Shown here: positions 19,221 to 27,076 of the stretch, in pieces
Layout: each line of letters opens with the position of its first letter
Position numbering within the stretch: the stretch's first letter is position 1
Assembly: GCF_008642355.1 (NCBI RefSeq)
Contig: NZ_CP029193.1
Coordinates: 6,720,001-6,784,000 of the forward strand
Source of the DNA: Streptomyces venezuelae
Lineage (GTDB): Bacteria > Actinomycetota > Actinomycetes > Streptomycetales > Streptomycetaceae
Direction: 5' to 3'
Length of the DNA: 64,000 bases
Made by a program: the position numbers and the translations under genes
Notes under the pieces: model-generated
Databases searched by the model: none
What the model was told of the DNA's origin: nothing
What the model saw: the letters and a program-made list of their open reading frames with translations, nothing else

Positions 19221-20477
19221 ATGCAACCGAGAGCTGACGCGACGCTGGAGCAGCAGGTGCAGATCGCCGCGGAGGCGGCGGCGGACGCGGGCACGGGGGA
19301 GTGCCTGGCAGCCGTGGCACGGCACCTGCGCTCGGACCCGAGGGGGAACATCCGGGGCGGCAAGAAGCTCCTCGGGCTGCTCGCGGAGGCCCGGGGCAAG
19401 GCGGCCGCGGCGGGCGAGTGGCAGGTCGTACGCCTCGTGCAGGACGCCTTGGACTACGCCGAAGGGCGCATTCTCAAGCCCGAGTTGGACGACCGGCTGC
19501 GGCTGTTCCGGGACGGCGAGCGCCGCTCGGGCGGCGGAGGCATCGGGGGCATCGTCGCGGCGGGCTACGCCCAGGCGGCGGACGCCTGCGAGAGCTACCT
19601 CGCCGAGCAACCGCAGGCCTCCGCGCGGGAGTTGTCGGACCGGCTGCGGAGCCTGGAACGGGACGCCCGGTTCCTGGAGGCACCGGCAGACCGCCCCGGG
19701 CGCTACGTCGTCCCGCGCGGCAGCGCGGAGATCGCGCTCTGGCTGGAGCGCATCCTGCGTGACGGCCGCATCGACATCGAGGACCCCGCAGAGGCGGCCA
19801 AGCGGATCACCACCTCACCGGAGGCACTGGCGCTGCTCGCCGCCGACGACGAGGGGCGGCTTCTTTTGCGGGCGGCCGAGCTGCGGCGCCGCGCAGCCGG
19901 CCTCGAGGAGCTGCGCAAGGTCGTCGAGGACCCCGACGCGTCCGAGCACGACCTGCAGCGTGCTCTCCATGGCCAGCCCTGGATCTTCGGCGGCCGTTAT
20001 GTCGCCGAGTTCGCCCAGCGCCGCCTGGTGCCCGGTGACGAGCTGGACATCCCGCTGCTCCGCGGCGACGGCTCCCTGCACGTGGTGGAGCTGAAGCGAG
20101 CGAGGGGCCTGCAGGGCGCGCTGGTGAAGAAGCACCGGGGGGCCTGGGTGCCGACGGCCCAGGTGCACGACGCCGTGGGCCAAGCGGTCAACTACCTGGT
20201 GGGCCTCGACGAGAACCGCGACCGCATCCGCGAGGAGTTCGGCATCGAGACGCGCAGGGCGAGCGCGCTGGTCCTGGTCGGCCACCCCGACGTGCAGTCC
20301 GACGTGCCGGAGAAGGAGATCAACGAGGCTCTGCGGACGTTCAATTCCCATGTCAGCCGCGTCGAGGTCCTCACCTACAAAGAGCTCCTCGACAACGCCC
20401 GCCTTTCCCTCGCGGGCCCCGCGCACGCGGAAGAGCGCCGGGTACGGGACCGTCCGTACCCGGCGCTCCGGCCGTGA
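19221..20477 (+). CDS. Shedu-like (SduA, DUF4263) nuclease, stand-alone
   Basis: A 418-aa protein. The first about 240 residues are helical and charged with no recognised domain. The C-terminal about 160 residues match the DUF4263/Shedu immune-nuclease fold: LHGQPWIFGGRYVAEFAQRR, then D276 in DELDIPLL and E290-x-K292 in HVVELKRA, a PD-(D/E)XK arrangement. AVNYLVGLDENRDRI and RASALVLVGHP follow. Shedu is a single-gene anti-phage defence, so this is a plausible orphan defence gene between gcl and katA. A housekeeping nuclease role is not excluded. ATG 19221 is used; GTG 19158 lies in the terminator region. The last 15 codons are the left arm and loop of a terminator. Confidence 0.72.
   Translation: MQPRADATLEQQVQIAAEAAADAGTGECLAAVARHLRSDPRGNIRGGKKLLGLLAEARGKAAAAGEWQVVRLVQDALDYAEGRILKPELDDRLRLFRDGERRSGGGGIGGIVAAGYAQAADACESYLAEQPQASARELSDRLRSLERDARFLEAPADRPGRYVVPRGSAEIALWLERILRDGRIDIEDPAEAAKRITTSPEALALLAADDEGRLLLRAAELRRRAAGLEELRKVVEDPDASEHDLQRALHGQPWIFGGRYVAEFAQRRLVPGDELDIPLLRGDGSLHVVELKRARGLQGALVKKHRGAWVPTAQVHDAVGQAVNYLVGLDENRDRIREEFGIETRRASALVLVGHPDVQSDVPEKEINEALRTFNSHVSRVEVLTYKELLDNARLSLAGPAHAEERRVRDRPYPALRP
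20433..20468 (+). terminator. Strong hairpin overlapping the 3' end of the Shedu-like gene
   Basis: A perfect 15-bp stem (GAGCGCCGGGTACGG and its complement) with a 6-nt loop spans the last codons of the gene. The C-terminal peptide RVRDRPYPALRP is encoded by the hairpin itself. Confidence 0.75.
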
Positions 20478-20826
20478 GGTCTTGCGTGGTGCCCGTCCGA
20501 CCGCGCGCGACTGGCGGAACATGCATACGCGCTGCCGGACGGAGTCTGTGGGCCCCCGTAGAGAAGGGGGGCGTCGGTGGGGACCGCGGCGGCTGCGATG
20601 GACCGGGGGTTCCCCTCCCTCAGGTCGAGAAGGGAGCCCGTCGGACCTTTACCACCGCACTGGCTCGCAGAGCCGCCGCGGACCCGTGCCTGTCCGCCGG
20701 AGCGGACTGCCCGCGGTGCGCACGGGACCACCCCTCATCCGGGTCCGTGGCGGTGCGGGCTCAGCGCCGGTGGGTCGACCTCCCGTCAACCCACTGGCGC
20801 AGCCTGGGAGTTACAGCGGAACTCGC
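20478..20826. other. 349-bp gene-free stretch between the Shedu-like gene and katA
   Basis: Lies between the convergent 3' ends of the Shedu-like gene and katA. Short open frames cross it on both strands, but none has a ribosome-binding site or recognisable protein. A C-rich and G-rich pair (GGGTTCCCCTCCCTC and GAAGGGAGCCC around 20607-20642) could fold and resembles the hairpin element common in Streptomyces intergenic DNA. I see no tRNA-like cloverleaf or promoter. Confidence 0.5.
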
Positions 20827-22284
20827 TCAGTCCTCGCGCAGCGCGCGGACCGCTTCCTCGACGCGCCTGCCGTAGTCGGGGTCGGCGGCGTGGAAGTGGG
20901 CGAGGTTCTTCTCGATGACGTCGTCGCGGGAGACCTGCGACAGGCCGCCGGCGATGTTCGCCACCAGACGGGACTTCTCGTCCTCGGACATCAGGCGGTA
21001 GAGCTCACCGGCCTGGAAGAAGTCGTCGTCCTTGGTGTGGGTCGCGGCCTCGTGCGTGCCGGTGTAGCCCGCGACGGCGAGCGGCGCCGAGAGCGGCTGA
21101 CCCGTCTCGACGGGGCCGTCGTACGAGTTGGGCTCGTAGTTCTTGCGGTCACGGCCGTAGGCGTTGGACGCCATCAGGCCGTCGCGGCCGTAGTTGTCGG
21201 CCTTCGTCGCCTTCGGCGCGTTCACCGCGAGCTGGGTGTGGTTGACGCCCAGGCGGTAGCGGTGCGCGTCCGCGTACGCGAACAGGCGGCCCTGGAGCAT
21301 CTTGTCGGGCGAGGGGCCGATGCCCGGAACGAAGTTGTTCGGGGAGAAGGCCGCCTGCTCCACCTCGGCGAACACGTTGTCGGGGTTGCGGTCCAGGACC
21401 AGGCGTCCCACGCGCTGCAGCGGGTAGTCCTTGTGCGGCCACACCTTGGTGAGGTCGAACGGGTTGAAGCGGTAGTCGGCCGCCTCAGCCGCCGGCATGA
21501 TCTGCACGTGCAGCGTCCAGGACGGGTTCACACCGCGCTCGATGGCCTGAAGCAGGTCCGTCTGGTGCGAGTTGGGGTCCTTGCCCGCGGTCTCGGCGCC
21601 CTGCTCGGCGGAGAGGCAGCGGATGCCCTGGTTCGTCTTGAAGTGGTACTTGACGAAGAAGGCCTCGCCCTTGGCGTTCGTCCACTGGTAGGTGTGCGAG
21701 CCGTAGCCGTTCATGTGGCGGTACGAGGCGGGGATGCCGCGGTCGCCCATGAGCCACGTGATCTGGTGCGTCGCCTCGGGGGCGTGCGCCCAGAAGTCCC
21801 AGACGTTGTCCGGCTCCTGCTTGCCCGTGAACGGGTCACGCTTCTGGGAGTGGATGAAGTCGGGGAACTTGATGGGGTCCTTGATGAAGAAGACCGGCGT
21901 GTTGTTGCCGACGAGGTCGTAGTTGCCCTCTTCGGTGTAGAACTTCAGCGCGAAGCCACGGGGGTCACGGACGGCGTCCGCGCCACCCAGGTTGTCCGCC
22001 ACGGTCGAGAAGCGCAGGAAGACCTCCGTGCGCTTGCCGATCTCGCTGAGGAAGTCGGCGTGGGTGAAGCCGGTGACGTCGTCGGTCACCTCGAAGTAGC
22101 CGTACGCACCGGAGCCGCGGGCGTGCACCACGCGCTCCGGGATGCGCTCACGGTTGAAGCGGGCGAGCTTCTCCAGCAGGTGCTGGTCCTGCAGGAGGAT
22201 CGGGCCACCGACGCCGGCGGTGGCGGAGTTCTGGTTGTCGGCGACGGGGGCGCCGGACTCGGTCGTAAGCACGCGCTTCGACAT
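20827..22284 (-). CDS. katA: Monofunctional haem catalase (clade 3, KatA)
   Basis: Converts H2O2 to water and oxygen in the cytoplasm. The 485-aa small-subunit catalase has the catalytic His in [16 protein letters not shown], the Asn in the [23 protein letters not shown] block, and the haem-ligand tyrosine motif [14 protein letters not shown]. It sits between purine-degradation genes, and its promoter shares a sequence block with the urate-degradation operon (22321-22361). A role in removing peroxide made by urate oxidase is therefore likely. Confidence 0.97.
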   Translation of the reverse strand: MSKRVLTTESGAPVADNQNSATAGVGGPILLQDQHLLEKLARFNRERIPERVVHARGSGAYGYFEVTDDVTGFTHADFLSEIGKRTEVFLRFSTVADNLGGADAVRDPRGFALKFYTEEGNYDLVGNNTPVFFIKDPIKFPDFIHSQKRDPFTGKQEPDNVWDFWAHAPEATHQITWLMGDRGIPASYRHMNGYGSHTYQWTNAKGEAFFVKYHFKTNQGIRCLSAEQGAETAGKDPNSHQTDLLQAIERGVNPSWTLHVQIMPAAEAADYRFNPFDLTKVWPHKDYPLQRVGRLVLDRNPDNVFAEVEQAAFSPNNFVPGIGPSPDKMLQGRLFAYADAHRYRLGVNHTQLAVNAPKATKADNYGRDGLMASNAYGRDRKNYEPNSYDGPVETGQPLSAPLAVAGYTGTHEAATHTKDDDFFQAGELYRLMSEDEKSRLVANIAGGLSQVSRDDVIEKNLAHFHAADPDYGRRVEEAVRALRED

Positions 22285-22320
22285 CGTGACCTTCCGTGCT
22301 GTGACTGCTGAGGTGTTCGG

Positions 22321-22361
22321 AGCGTAAGGACCCCTGAACTGCTACGTCAACAGTTTGTTGA
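22321..22361 (-). promoter_or_regulatory. katA promoter with operator shared with the urate operon
   Basis: Reading on the minus strand: a perfect palindrome TCAACA-AAC-TGTTGA (22347-22361) overlaps the -35 TTGACG (22345-22350). An 18-bp spacer follows, then the -10 TACGCT (22321-22326), and the ATG lies about 37 bp downstream. The palindrome plus -35 is identical at 16 of 17 positions to the block at 25072-25088, and the spacer length is the same. Confidence 0.75.
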
Positions 22362-22375
22362 AGTTGATGATGGAG

Positions 22376-22437
22376 TTCCGGGCCGCGGCGACGCCTGGGC
22401 GCGACAGGACAGGTGTCAGCGCCGCCACGGCCCGGAA
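22376..22437 (-). terminator. Long hairpin after glxR
   Basis: TTCCGGGCCG (22376-22385) pairs perfectly with CGGCCCGGAA (22428-22437), and the stem extends inward through GGCG/CGCC with one mismatch. It lies just downstream of the glxR stop and upstream of the katA promoter, so it probably terminates glxR and separates the two units. Confidence 0.6.
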
Positions 22438-22463
22438 GTTGGAGGGGAGCTCCAGCGGCGTGG

Positions 22464-23354
22464 CTAGAGCTCGGCGCCCGAGAGGCGCTCGACGGCGCGC
22501 AGCAGGGCGGAGTGGTCGAGGCCGCCGTCACCCTGCGTGCGCAGCGAGGCGACGAGCTGGGCGACGACCGCGCCGACGGGCAGGGCCGCACCGACGTTGC
22601 GGGCGGCGTCGGTGACGATGCCCATGTCCTTGTGGTGCAGGTCGATCCGGAAGCCGGGCTTGAAGTCCCGGTTCAGGAAGTTGTCCTTCTTGCGGGTCAG
22701 CACGGTCGAGCCCGCAAGCCCTCCGTTCAGGACGTCGAGCGCGGCCTTCAGGTCCACACCGGACTTCTCCAGGAAGACCACGGCCTCGGCGCACGCCTGG
22801 ATGTTGACGGCGACGATGAGCTGGTTGGCGGCCTTCACGGTCTGACCCGAGCCGTGCGGACCGCACAGCACGATGGTCTTGCCCAGAGCCTCCAGGAGCG
22901 GCTTGGCCTCGTCGAAGTCGGCCTGCTCGCCGCCGACCATGATGGAGAGCACGGCCTCGATCGCGCCGGCCTCGCCACCGGAGACGGGGGCGTCCAGGAC
23001 GCGCAGGCCCTTCTCCTTGGCGGCCTTGGCCAGGTCCACGGAGGTCTGCGGGGTGATCGACGACATGTCGACGATCAGCGCGCCCGACCTCGCGTTCTCC
23101 AGGATGCCGTCGGGACCGTACGCGATGGCCTCGACCTGCGGCGACGCGGGCACCATCGTGACGACCACGTCGGCGTCTCTGACGGCCTCGGCGATGGACT
23201 TGGCGGCGGTGCCGCCGGCCGCGGCCAGACGGTCCAGCTTGTCCTGCTCAAGGGTGTAGCCGGTGACGGAGTAACCCGCCTTGATCAGGTTCTCGGACAT
23301 GGGGGAGCCCATGATGCCGAGGCCGATCCACGCGATCTTGGGAAGGTTGCTCAT
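22464..23354 (-). CDS. glxR: Tartronate semialdehyde reductase (2-hydroxy-3-oxopropionate reductase)
   Basis: An NAD(P)-dependent beta-hydroxyacid dehydrogenase that reduces tartronate semialdehyde to glycerate, completing glyoxylate assimilation after Gcl. The 296-aa product has the Rossmann motif IAWIGLGIMGSPM, the substrate loop LDAPVSGGEAGAIEA and the catalytic-lysine helix GSGQTVKAANQLIVA. It lies 45 bp after hyi on the same strand, so the two are probably one operon driven by the phased-operator promoter at 24241-24297. Confidence 0.94.
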   Translation of the reverse strand: MSNLPKIAWIGLGIMGSPMSENLIKAGYSVTGYTLEQDKLDRLAAAGGTAAKSIAEAVRDADVVVTMVPASPQVEAIAYGPDGILENARSGALIVDMSSITPQTSVDLAKAAKEKGLRVLDAPVSGGEAGAIEAVLSIMVGGEQADFDEAKPLLEALGKTIVLCGPHGSGQTVKAANQLIVAVNIQACAEAVVFLEKSGVDLKAALDVLNGGLAGSTVLTRKKDNFLNRDFKPGFRIDLHHKDMGIVTDAARNVGAALPVGAVVAQLVASLRTQGDGGLDHSALLRAVERLSGAEL

Positions 23355-23399
23355 TGAGGGTGCCTTTCTGACTGCAACTGCGGTGAACGGGTGAGCGGT

Positions 23400-24224
23400 T
23401 CAGGCCTTCGGCAGCCAGCCGAACGCCTCGGCGCTCGGGCGGTCGCCCGGCTTGTACTCCAGCCCGACCCACCCCTCGTAGCCCGCCTTCTTGAGCTGGT
23501 CGAGGAGACCCTCAAGAGGAAGGGATCCCGTGCCGGGAGCCCCGCGCCCGGGGTTGTCCGCGATCTGCACGTGGCCGGTCTTGGCCGCGTACTGCTCGAT
23601 GACCGACGGCAGGTCCTCGCCGTTCATGGACAGGTGGTACAGGTCCATGAGGAACTTCGCGTTGCCGAGCCCGGTGGCCGCGTTCACCTTGTCCACGATC
23701 TCGATCGCCTTGGGGGCGCTCACGATCGGGCAGAGCGGCGACTCCGGCTTGTTCAGCGCCTCGATCAGCAGGATCGCACCGACGCGGTCGGCCTCACGCG
23801 CCGCGAGCACCAGGTTCTCCAGGGCGAGTTCGTCCTGGACGGCCGGGTCCACGCCGTCGACGCGGTTGCCGTACAGCGCGTTCAGCGCCGTGCAGCCGAG
23901 CGATTTCGCGAAGTCCGCCGCCACCGCGAGGTTGGCGCGGAACTTCTCGCTCTCCTCGCCGGGGACGGACAGGGCGCCGCGGTCGGGGCCCGGGAGCTGA
24001 CCGGCGTAGAAGTTCAGGCCCACCAGCTGCACGCCCGCGTCCTCGATCGCCTTCTTCAGGGCGTCGAGCTCGGACTGCTCGGGGGTGGGGGCGTCGACCC
24101 AGGGCCACCACAGCTCGACCGCGCCGAAGCCCGCCTTCGCGGCGGCCGCGGGGCGCTCAAGGAGCGGGAGCTCGGTGAAGAGGATCGACAGGTTCACATT
24201 GAAGCGCTGGTCGGAGTATCCCAT
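23400..24224 (-). CDS. hyi: Hydroxypyruvate isomerase-like TIM-barrel protein
   Basis: A 274-aa xylose-isomerase-like barrel of the Hyi family, interconverting hydroxypyruvate and tartronate semialdehyde. Typical motifs are NVNLSILFTELPLLERPAAA, a catalytic Glu in LLIEALNK, FLMDLYHLSMNGEDL, HVQIADNPGRGAPGTG and WVGLEYKP. The start is ATG 24224. It is the first gene of the hyi-glxR unit, close to the E. coli gcl-hyi-glxR set although gcl is separated here. Hyi shares its fold with other sugar isomerases, so the name rests on context as well as sequence. Confidence 0.92.
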   Translation of the reverse strand: MGYSDQRFNVNLSILFTELPLLERPAAAAKAGFGAVELWWPWVDAPTPEQSELDALKKAIEDAGVQLVGLNFYAGQLPGPDRGALSVPGEESEKFRANLAVAADFAKSLGCTALNALYGNRVDGVDPAVQDELALENLVLAAREADRVGAILLIEALNKPESPLCPIVSAPKAIEIVDKVNAATGLGNAKFLMDLYHLSMNGEDLPSVIEQYAAKTGHVQIADNPGRGAPGTGSLPLEGLLDQLKKAGYEGWVGLEYKPGDRPSAEAFGWLPKA

Positions 24225-24240
24225 GGGGCTTCCGCGCTCC

Positions 24241-24297
24241 TTCCGTATTGCGGAAGTTCATTTCTGTCTGGTGGAAGACTGCCTCCGATCCGCGGAA
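24241..24297. promoter_or_regulatory. Three phased TTCC-N7-GGAA operators at hyi
   Basis: TTCCGTATTGCGGAA (24241-24255), TTCTGTCTGGTGGAA (24262-24276) and CTCCGATCCGCGGAA (24283-24297) start exactly 21 bp apart and lie upstream of hyi, whose ATG is at 24224. The first is nearly a perfect palindrome; the others are weaker. The motif matches the two gcl copies, implying one shared regulator. An IclR-family protein such as AllR is my guess; it is not encoded in this window. Confidence 0.75.
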
Positions 24298-24337
24298 GCT
24301 GTCAAGAGGGGGCTGCCGAAAATTCCGACGGCGGCAT

Positions 24338-24343
24338 TAGGTT
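24338..24343 (+). promoter_or_regulatory. -10 hexamer of a leaderless transcript
   Basis: TAGGTT stands seven bases before the GTG at 24351, with no Shine-Dalgarno sequence between. This is leaderless geometry. Confidence 0.45.
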
Positions 24344-24350
24344 GTTGAGC

Positions 24351-24629
24351 GTGCGATTGAGAGTGGAGTTCACGACCGAACCCTTCGATCTCGACGAGGC
24401 CCCCGCCCACGCGGTGGTGGCCCGTGAGGTCATTCAGGGGGCCCCGCTGGACGCCGTGGACGTAGGTCCGTTCGGCAATACGGCCGAGGGCGACGTCGAC
24501 GCGGTGCTGGATGCCGTCGACGCGATGCTGCGCCGGTCCCTGGGGGCGGGCGCCACCCGCGTCTCGCTCCAGGTCAACGTGATCGGCGAGCCGGGGAAGC
24601 CGGCGGGCCCGGGGGAGGCGGATAAGTGA
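24351..24629 (+). CDS. Thiamine-binding-like small protein (MTH1187/YqgV superfamily)
   Basis: A 92-aa cytoplasmic protein with the ferredoxin-like pattern of the MTH1187/YkoF thiamine-binding superfamily. The segments VGPFGNTAEGDVDAVLDAV and AGATRVSLQVNVIG align with the family's GT-EGD-VL and GA-RV-I blocks. GTG 24351 overlaps nothing upstream and is seven bases from a -10-like box. The stop overlaps the next start as ATGA-type coupling. It may tie ThDP status to the ThDP enzyme Gcl, but that is only inference. Confidence 0.65.
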   Translation: MRLRVEFTTEPFDLDEAPAHAVVAREVIQGAPLDAVDVGPFGNTAEGDVDAVLDAVDAMLRRSLGAGATRVSLQVNVIGEPGKPAGPGEADK

Positions 24630-25003
24630 CCGGCTTTGGGGACGACCCCTTCGTCACCGCGGTGAAACCGCTGGTGGACGCCATGGGCGGCGAGATGATG
24701 CCGCCCGACCAGGCGGGGACCGACGACGTCGTGCTCGCCTGGGAGGGCGAGGACGTGGTGGCCGTGCGGCTGCCGCAGCTCGCCGACTCGCTGGACCACA
24801 TCCTGCTCGCCCTGGAGCGGAAGCGGGGCCGGCCCCTGTCCGAGCTGGACCGCAAGGCGAAACAGGAGGTCGTACGGATACTGGAGGCGCGCGGCGCGTT
24901 CTCCGTCCGGCACGGCGTCGAGACGGTGGCGGGCGCGCTCGGCGTCAGCCGTTTCACCGTTTACAACTACCTGAACAGGGAGAACGCCGCGAAAGGCGAG
25001 TGA
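24626..25003 (+). CDS. DauR-like helix-turn-helix regulator
   Basis: A 125-aa protein. The C-terminal half (LSELDRKAKQEVVRILEARGAFSVRHGVETVAGALGVSRFTVYNYLNR) matches the DauR/YheO-type HTH (PF13309-like), which normally follows a PAS-like ligand domain. The N-terminal half here is short (about 55 residues) and does not look like a full YheO PAS domain. It is coupled to the small protein upstream and lies 150 bp before uraD, so it is a candidate regulator of the urate genes and katA. I am confident of the HTH, not of its targets. Confidence 0.72.
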   Translation: MTGFGDDPFVTAVKPLVDAMGGEMMPPDQAGTDDVVLAWEGEDVVAVRLPQLADSLDHILLALERKRGRPLSELDRKAKQEVVRILEARGAFSVRHGVETVAGALGVSRFTVYNYLNRENAAKGE

Positions 25004-25057
25004 GCTCCCTCACGGTGCGCAGCCGAGCCGTCACCCGTTCCGCGGGTGGCGGCTTCT

Positions 25058-25112
25058 TTGTTCAAGTTATTTCAACAAAGTGTTGACGCTGCGTTGTTCA
25101 AGGTCTTAGCTG
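25058..25112 (+). promoter_or_regulatory. Urate operon promoter and operator
   Basis: Palindrome TCAACA-AAG-TGTTGA (25072-25086) overlaps the -35 TTGACG (25083-25088). An 18-bp spacer and the -10 TAGCTG (25107-25112) follow. A direct repeat TTGTTCAAG (25058-25066 and 25094-25102) brackets the -35. The palindrome and -35 block is nearly identical to that of katA. Confidence 0.7.
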
Positions 25113-25151
25113 TTCCGCAGCCCGTCCAGCACAAGGCCACGGAGGCTCCCC

Positions 25152-25664
25152 GTGACTTCGAGTACGACGCCCGGTCTCACCCGGTTCAACGCCTTGGAAG
25201 AGGCCGCGGCCACCGCCGCGCTCCACGAGGCCTGCGCCTCTTCGGCCTGGGGGAGCAAGCTGCTTGCCCAGCGCCCCTACGCCACCGCCGAAGACCTCTT
25301 CGCCGCCAGCGACGCCGCCATGGCCGAGCTCACCGCGGACGACCTGGCCGAGGCGATGGCGGGGCACCCGCCGATCGGGCGCCCGAAGCCCGGGGACCCG
25401 ACCTCGTCCCGCGAACAGCGGGGCATGGCGGGCGCCTCCGAGGAACTCAAGACCGAAATGCTCGAACTGAACCTGGCCTACCAGGAGAAGTTCGGTCACG
25501 TCTTCCTGATCTGCGCCACCGGACGCACCGGTGAGCAGATGCGGGACGCGGTCAAGGAGCGGATCGGCAACTCGCCCGAACAGGAGCGGGAGATCGTCCG
25601 CGCCGAACTGGGCAAGATCAACCGCATCCGCCTGACCCGCCTCCTGGAGGAGCAGACCGCATGA
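25152..25664 (+). CDS. uraD: OHCU decarboxylase
   Basis: Decarboxylates 2-oxo-4-hydroxy-4-carboxy-5-ureidoimidazoline to S-allantoin, the last step of urate oxidation. The 170-aa product has the family blocks RFNALEEAAATAALHEACASSAWG, the catalytic His in AGHPPIGRPK, and EKFGHVFLICATGRT followed by LGKINRIRLTRL. GTG 25152 follows a weak GGAGG-like stretch (GGAGGCTCCCC). First gene of a coupled uraD-uraH-uricase unit: the stop overlaps the uraH ATG by 4 bp. Confidence 0.95.
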   Translation: MTSSTTPGLTRFNALEEAAATAALHEACASSAWGSKLLAQRPYATAEDLFAASDAAMAELTADDLAEAMAGHPPIGRPKPGDPTSSREQRGMAGASEELKTEMLELNLAYQEKFGHVFLICATGRTGEQMRDAVKERIGNSPEQEREIVRAELGKINRIRLTRLLEEQTA

Positions 25665-26068
25665 GCACGGAAACGACCGCCTCGGTGTCCACGCACATCC
25701 TGGACACCAGCGTCGGCCGCCCCGCCGAGGGCGTCGCCATCTCCCTGTCCGCCCGCAGTGGTGCAGGGGATGAGTGGAAGGCGCTCGGCGGCAGCGCGAC
25801 CGACGCGGACGGGCGCTGCAAGGACCTGCCGGCCCTGCCGGAAGGCACCTCGCACGTACGCCTCGACTTCGAGACCGAGGCGTACTTCCTGACCAAGAAC
25901 AATCAGCAAGCCGAGGCGCAGCAGGACGCCCCCGCGAATCGGGACAGCGGTGCGACCGGAGCGTTCTTCCCGGAGGTGGCGATCACGTTCGCCGTCACGC
26001 CGGGCGAGCACTACCACGTACCGCTGCTGCTCAACCCGTTCGGCTACTCCGTTTACCGAGGGAGCTAG
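25661..26068 (+). CDS. uraH: 5-hydroxyisourate hydrolase (transthyretin-like)
   Basis: Hydrolyses 5-hydroxyisourate to OHCU. The 135-aa transthyretin-fold protein has the N-terminal VSTHILDTSVGRPA with the catalytic His12, the central conserved Arg of the HVRLDFET strand, and the diagnostic C-terminal YRGS. A Gln/Ala/Asp-rich loop (about residues 84-101, NNQQAEAQQDAPANRDSG) replaces the shorter loop of most homologues. It overlaps uraD by 4 bp and precedes the uricase by 5 bp. Confidence 0.95.
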   Translation: MSTETTASVSTHILDTSVGRPAEGVAISLSARSGAGDEWKALGGSATDADGRCKDLPALPEGTSHVRLDFETEAYFLTKNNQQAEAQQDAPANRDSGATGAFFPEVAITFAVTPGEHYHVPLLLNPFGYSVYRGS

Positions 26069-26073
26069 CAGAC

Positions 26074-27006
26074 ATGCCCACCATTCTGGGACAGAACCAG
26101 TACGGCAAGGCTGAGAACCGGGTCGTAAAGATCACGCGGGACGGCGACACCCACCACATCAAGGACCTGAACGTCTCCGTCGCCCTCTCCGGCGACCTGG
26201 ACGACGTCCACTACAACGGCTCGAACGCCAACTGCCTGCCGACGGACACGACGAAGAACACCTGCTTCGCGTTCGCCAAGGAGTACGGCATCGAGTCCGC
26301 CGAGCAGTACGGCATCCACCTCGCCCGGCACTTCGTGGACAGCCAGCCCTCGATCCACCGCGCCCGCATCCGGATCGAGGAGTACGCCTGGGAGCGCATC
26401 GGCGGCTCCGACAGCAACGCCAAGTTCATCGGCGCCGACGAGGTCAACCACTCCTTCGTCCGCAAGGGCCAGGAGACGCGGCTCGCCCAGATCACCTACG
26501 ACGGCGAGAACTTCGAGGTCCTCTCGGGGCTCAAGGACCTGACCGTGATGAACTCCACGAACTCCGAGTTCTGGGGCTTCATCAAGGACAAGTACACGAC
26601 CCTCCAGGAAGACTACGACCGCATCCTCGCCACCTCCCTGTCCACCTGGTGGCGGCACAACTGGACCAACGACGAGCAGCGCATGCCGAGTTGGGAGCGG
26701 TCGTACGAGCAGGCGAAGAAGCACATCCTGCACGCCTTCGTGGAGACCTACTCGCTCTCGCTCCAGCAGACGCTGTACCAGATGGGCTCGCGGGTCATCA
26801 ACAACCGCAGCGAGATCGACGAGATCCGCTTCTCCGCGCCCAACAAGCACCACTTCCGCCAGGACCTCTCGCCCTTCGGCCTCGACAACGAAGCCAAGGA
26901 CGGAGCCGTCTACTACGCCGCCGACCGCCCGTACGGCCTCATCGAGGCCACGATCCTGCGGGACGGCGTCGAGCCGAAGATCCCGGTCGACATGACCAAC
27001 CTCTGA
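26074..27006 (+). CDS. pucL: Urate oxidase (uricase)
   Basis: A cofactor-free oxidase that converts urate and O2 to 5-hydroxyisourate and H2O2. The 310-aa product has two T-fold repeats. It shows the N-terminal QYGKAENRV with K12 in the catalytic-lysine position, LPTDTTKNT with the catalytic Thr region, SFVRKGQETR, and the C-terminal NKHHFRQDLSPFG. ATG 26074 follows GGGAG. Its H2O2 product links it to katA, whose promoter resembles that of this operon. A long hairpin follows the gene. Confidence 0.97.
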   Translation: MPTILGQNQYGKAENRVVKITRDGDTHHIKDLNVSVALSGDLDDVHYNGSNANCLPTDTTKNTCFAFAKEYGIESAEQYGIHLARHFVDSQPSIHRARIRIEEYAWERIGGSDSNAKFIGADEVNHSFVRKGQETRLAQITYDGENFEVLSGLKDLTVMNSTNSEFWGFIKDKYTTLQEDYDRILATSLSTWWRHNWTNDEQRMPSWERSYEQAKKHILHAFVETYSLSLQQTLYQMGSRVINNRSEIDEIRFSAPNKHHFRQDLSPFGLDNEAKDGAVYYAADRPYGLIEATILRDGVEPKIPVDMTNL

Positions 27007-27014
27007 CGCGGGAT

Positions 27015-27054
27015 GCGCGCCCCCCGTCCCGCCCGCAGTGGGCGGGGGGCGCGC
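27015..27054 (+). terminator. Nested hairpin between uricase and the first permease
   Basis: An 11-bp stem GCGCGCCCCCC/GGGGGGCGCGC encloses a smaller CCGCCC-type stem. It begins 8 bp after the uricase stop and ends 6 bp before the permease ribosome-binding site. It may be a partial terminator that lowers permease expression within the operon. Confidence 0.65.
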
Positions 27055-27076
27055 CACACCGGAGGGAACATCCGCA

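Noticed and set aside
20478..20826. Possible small genes or RNA in the gap before katA
   Set aside because: Open frames overlap in several frames without ribosome-binding sites, and no cloverleaf or conserved RNA fold is visible by eye.
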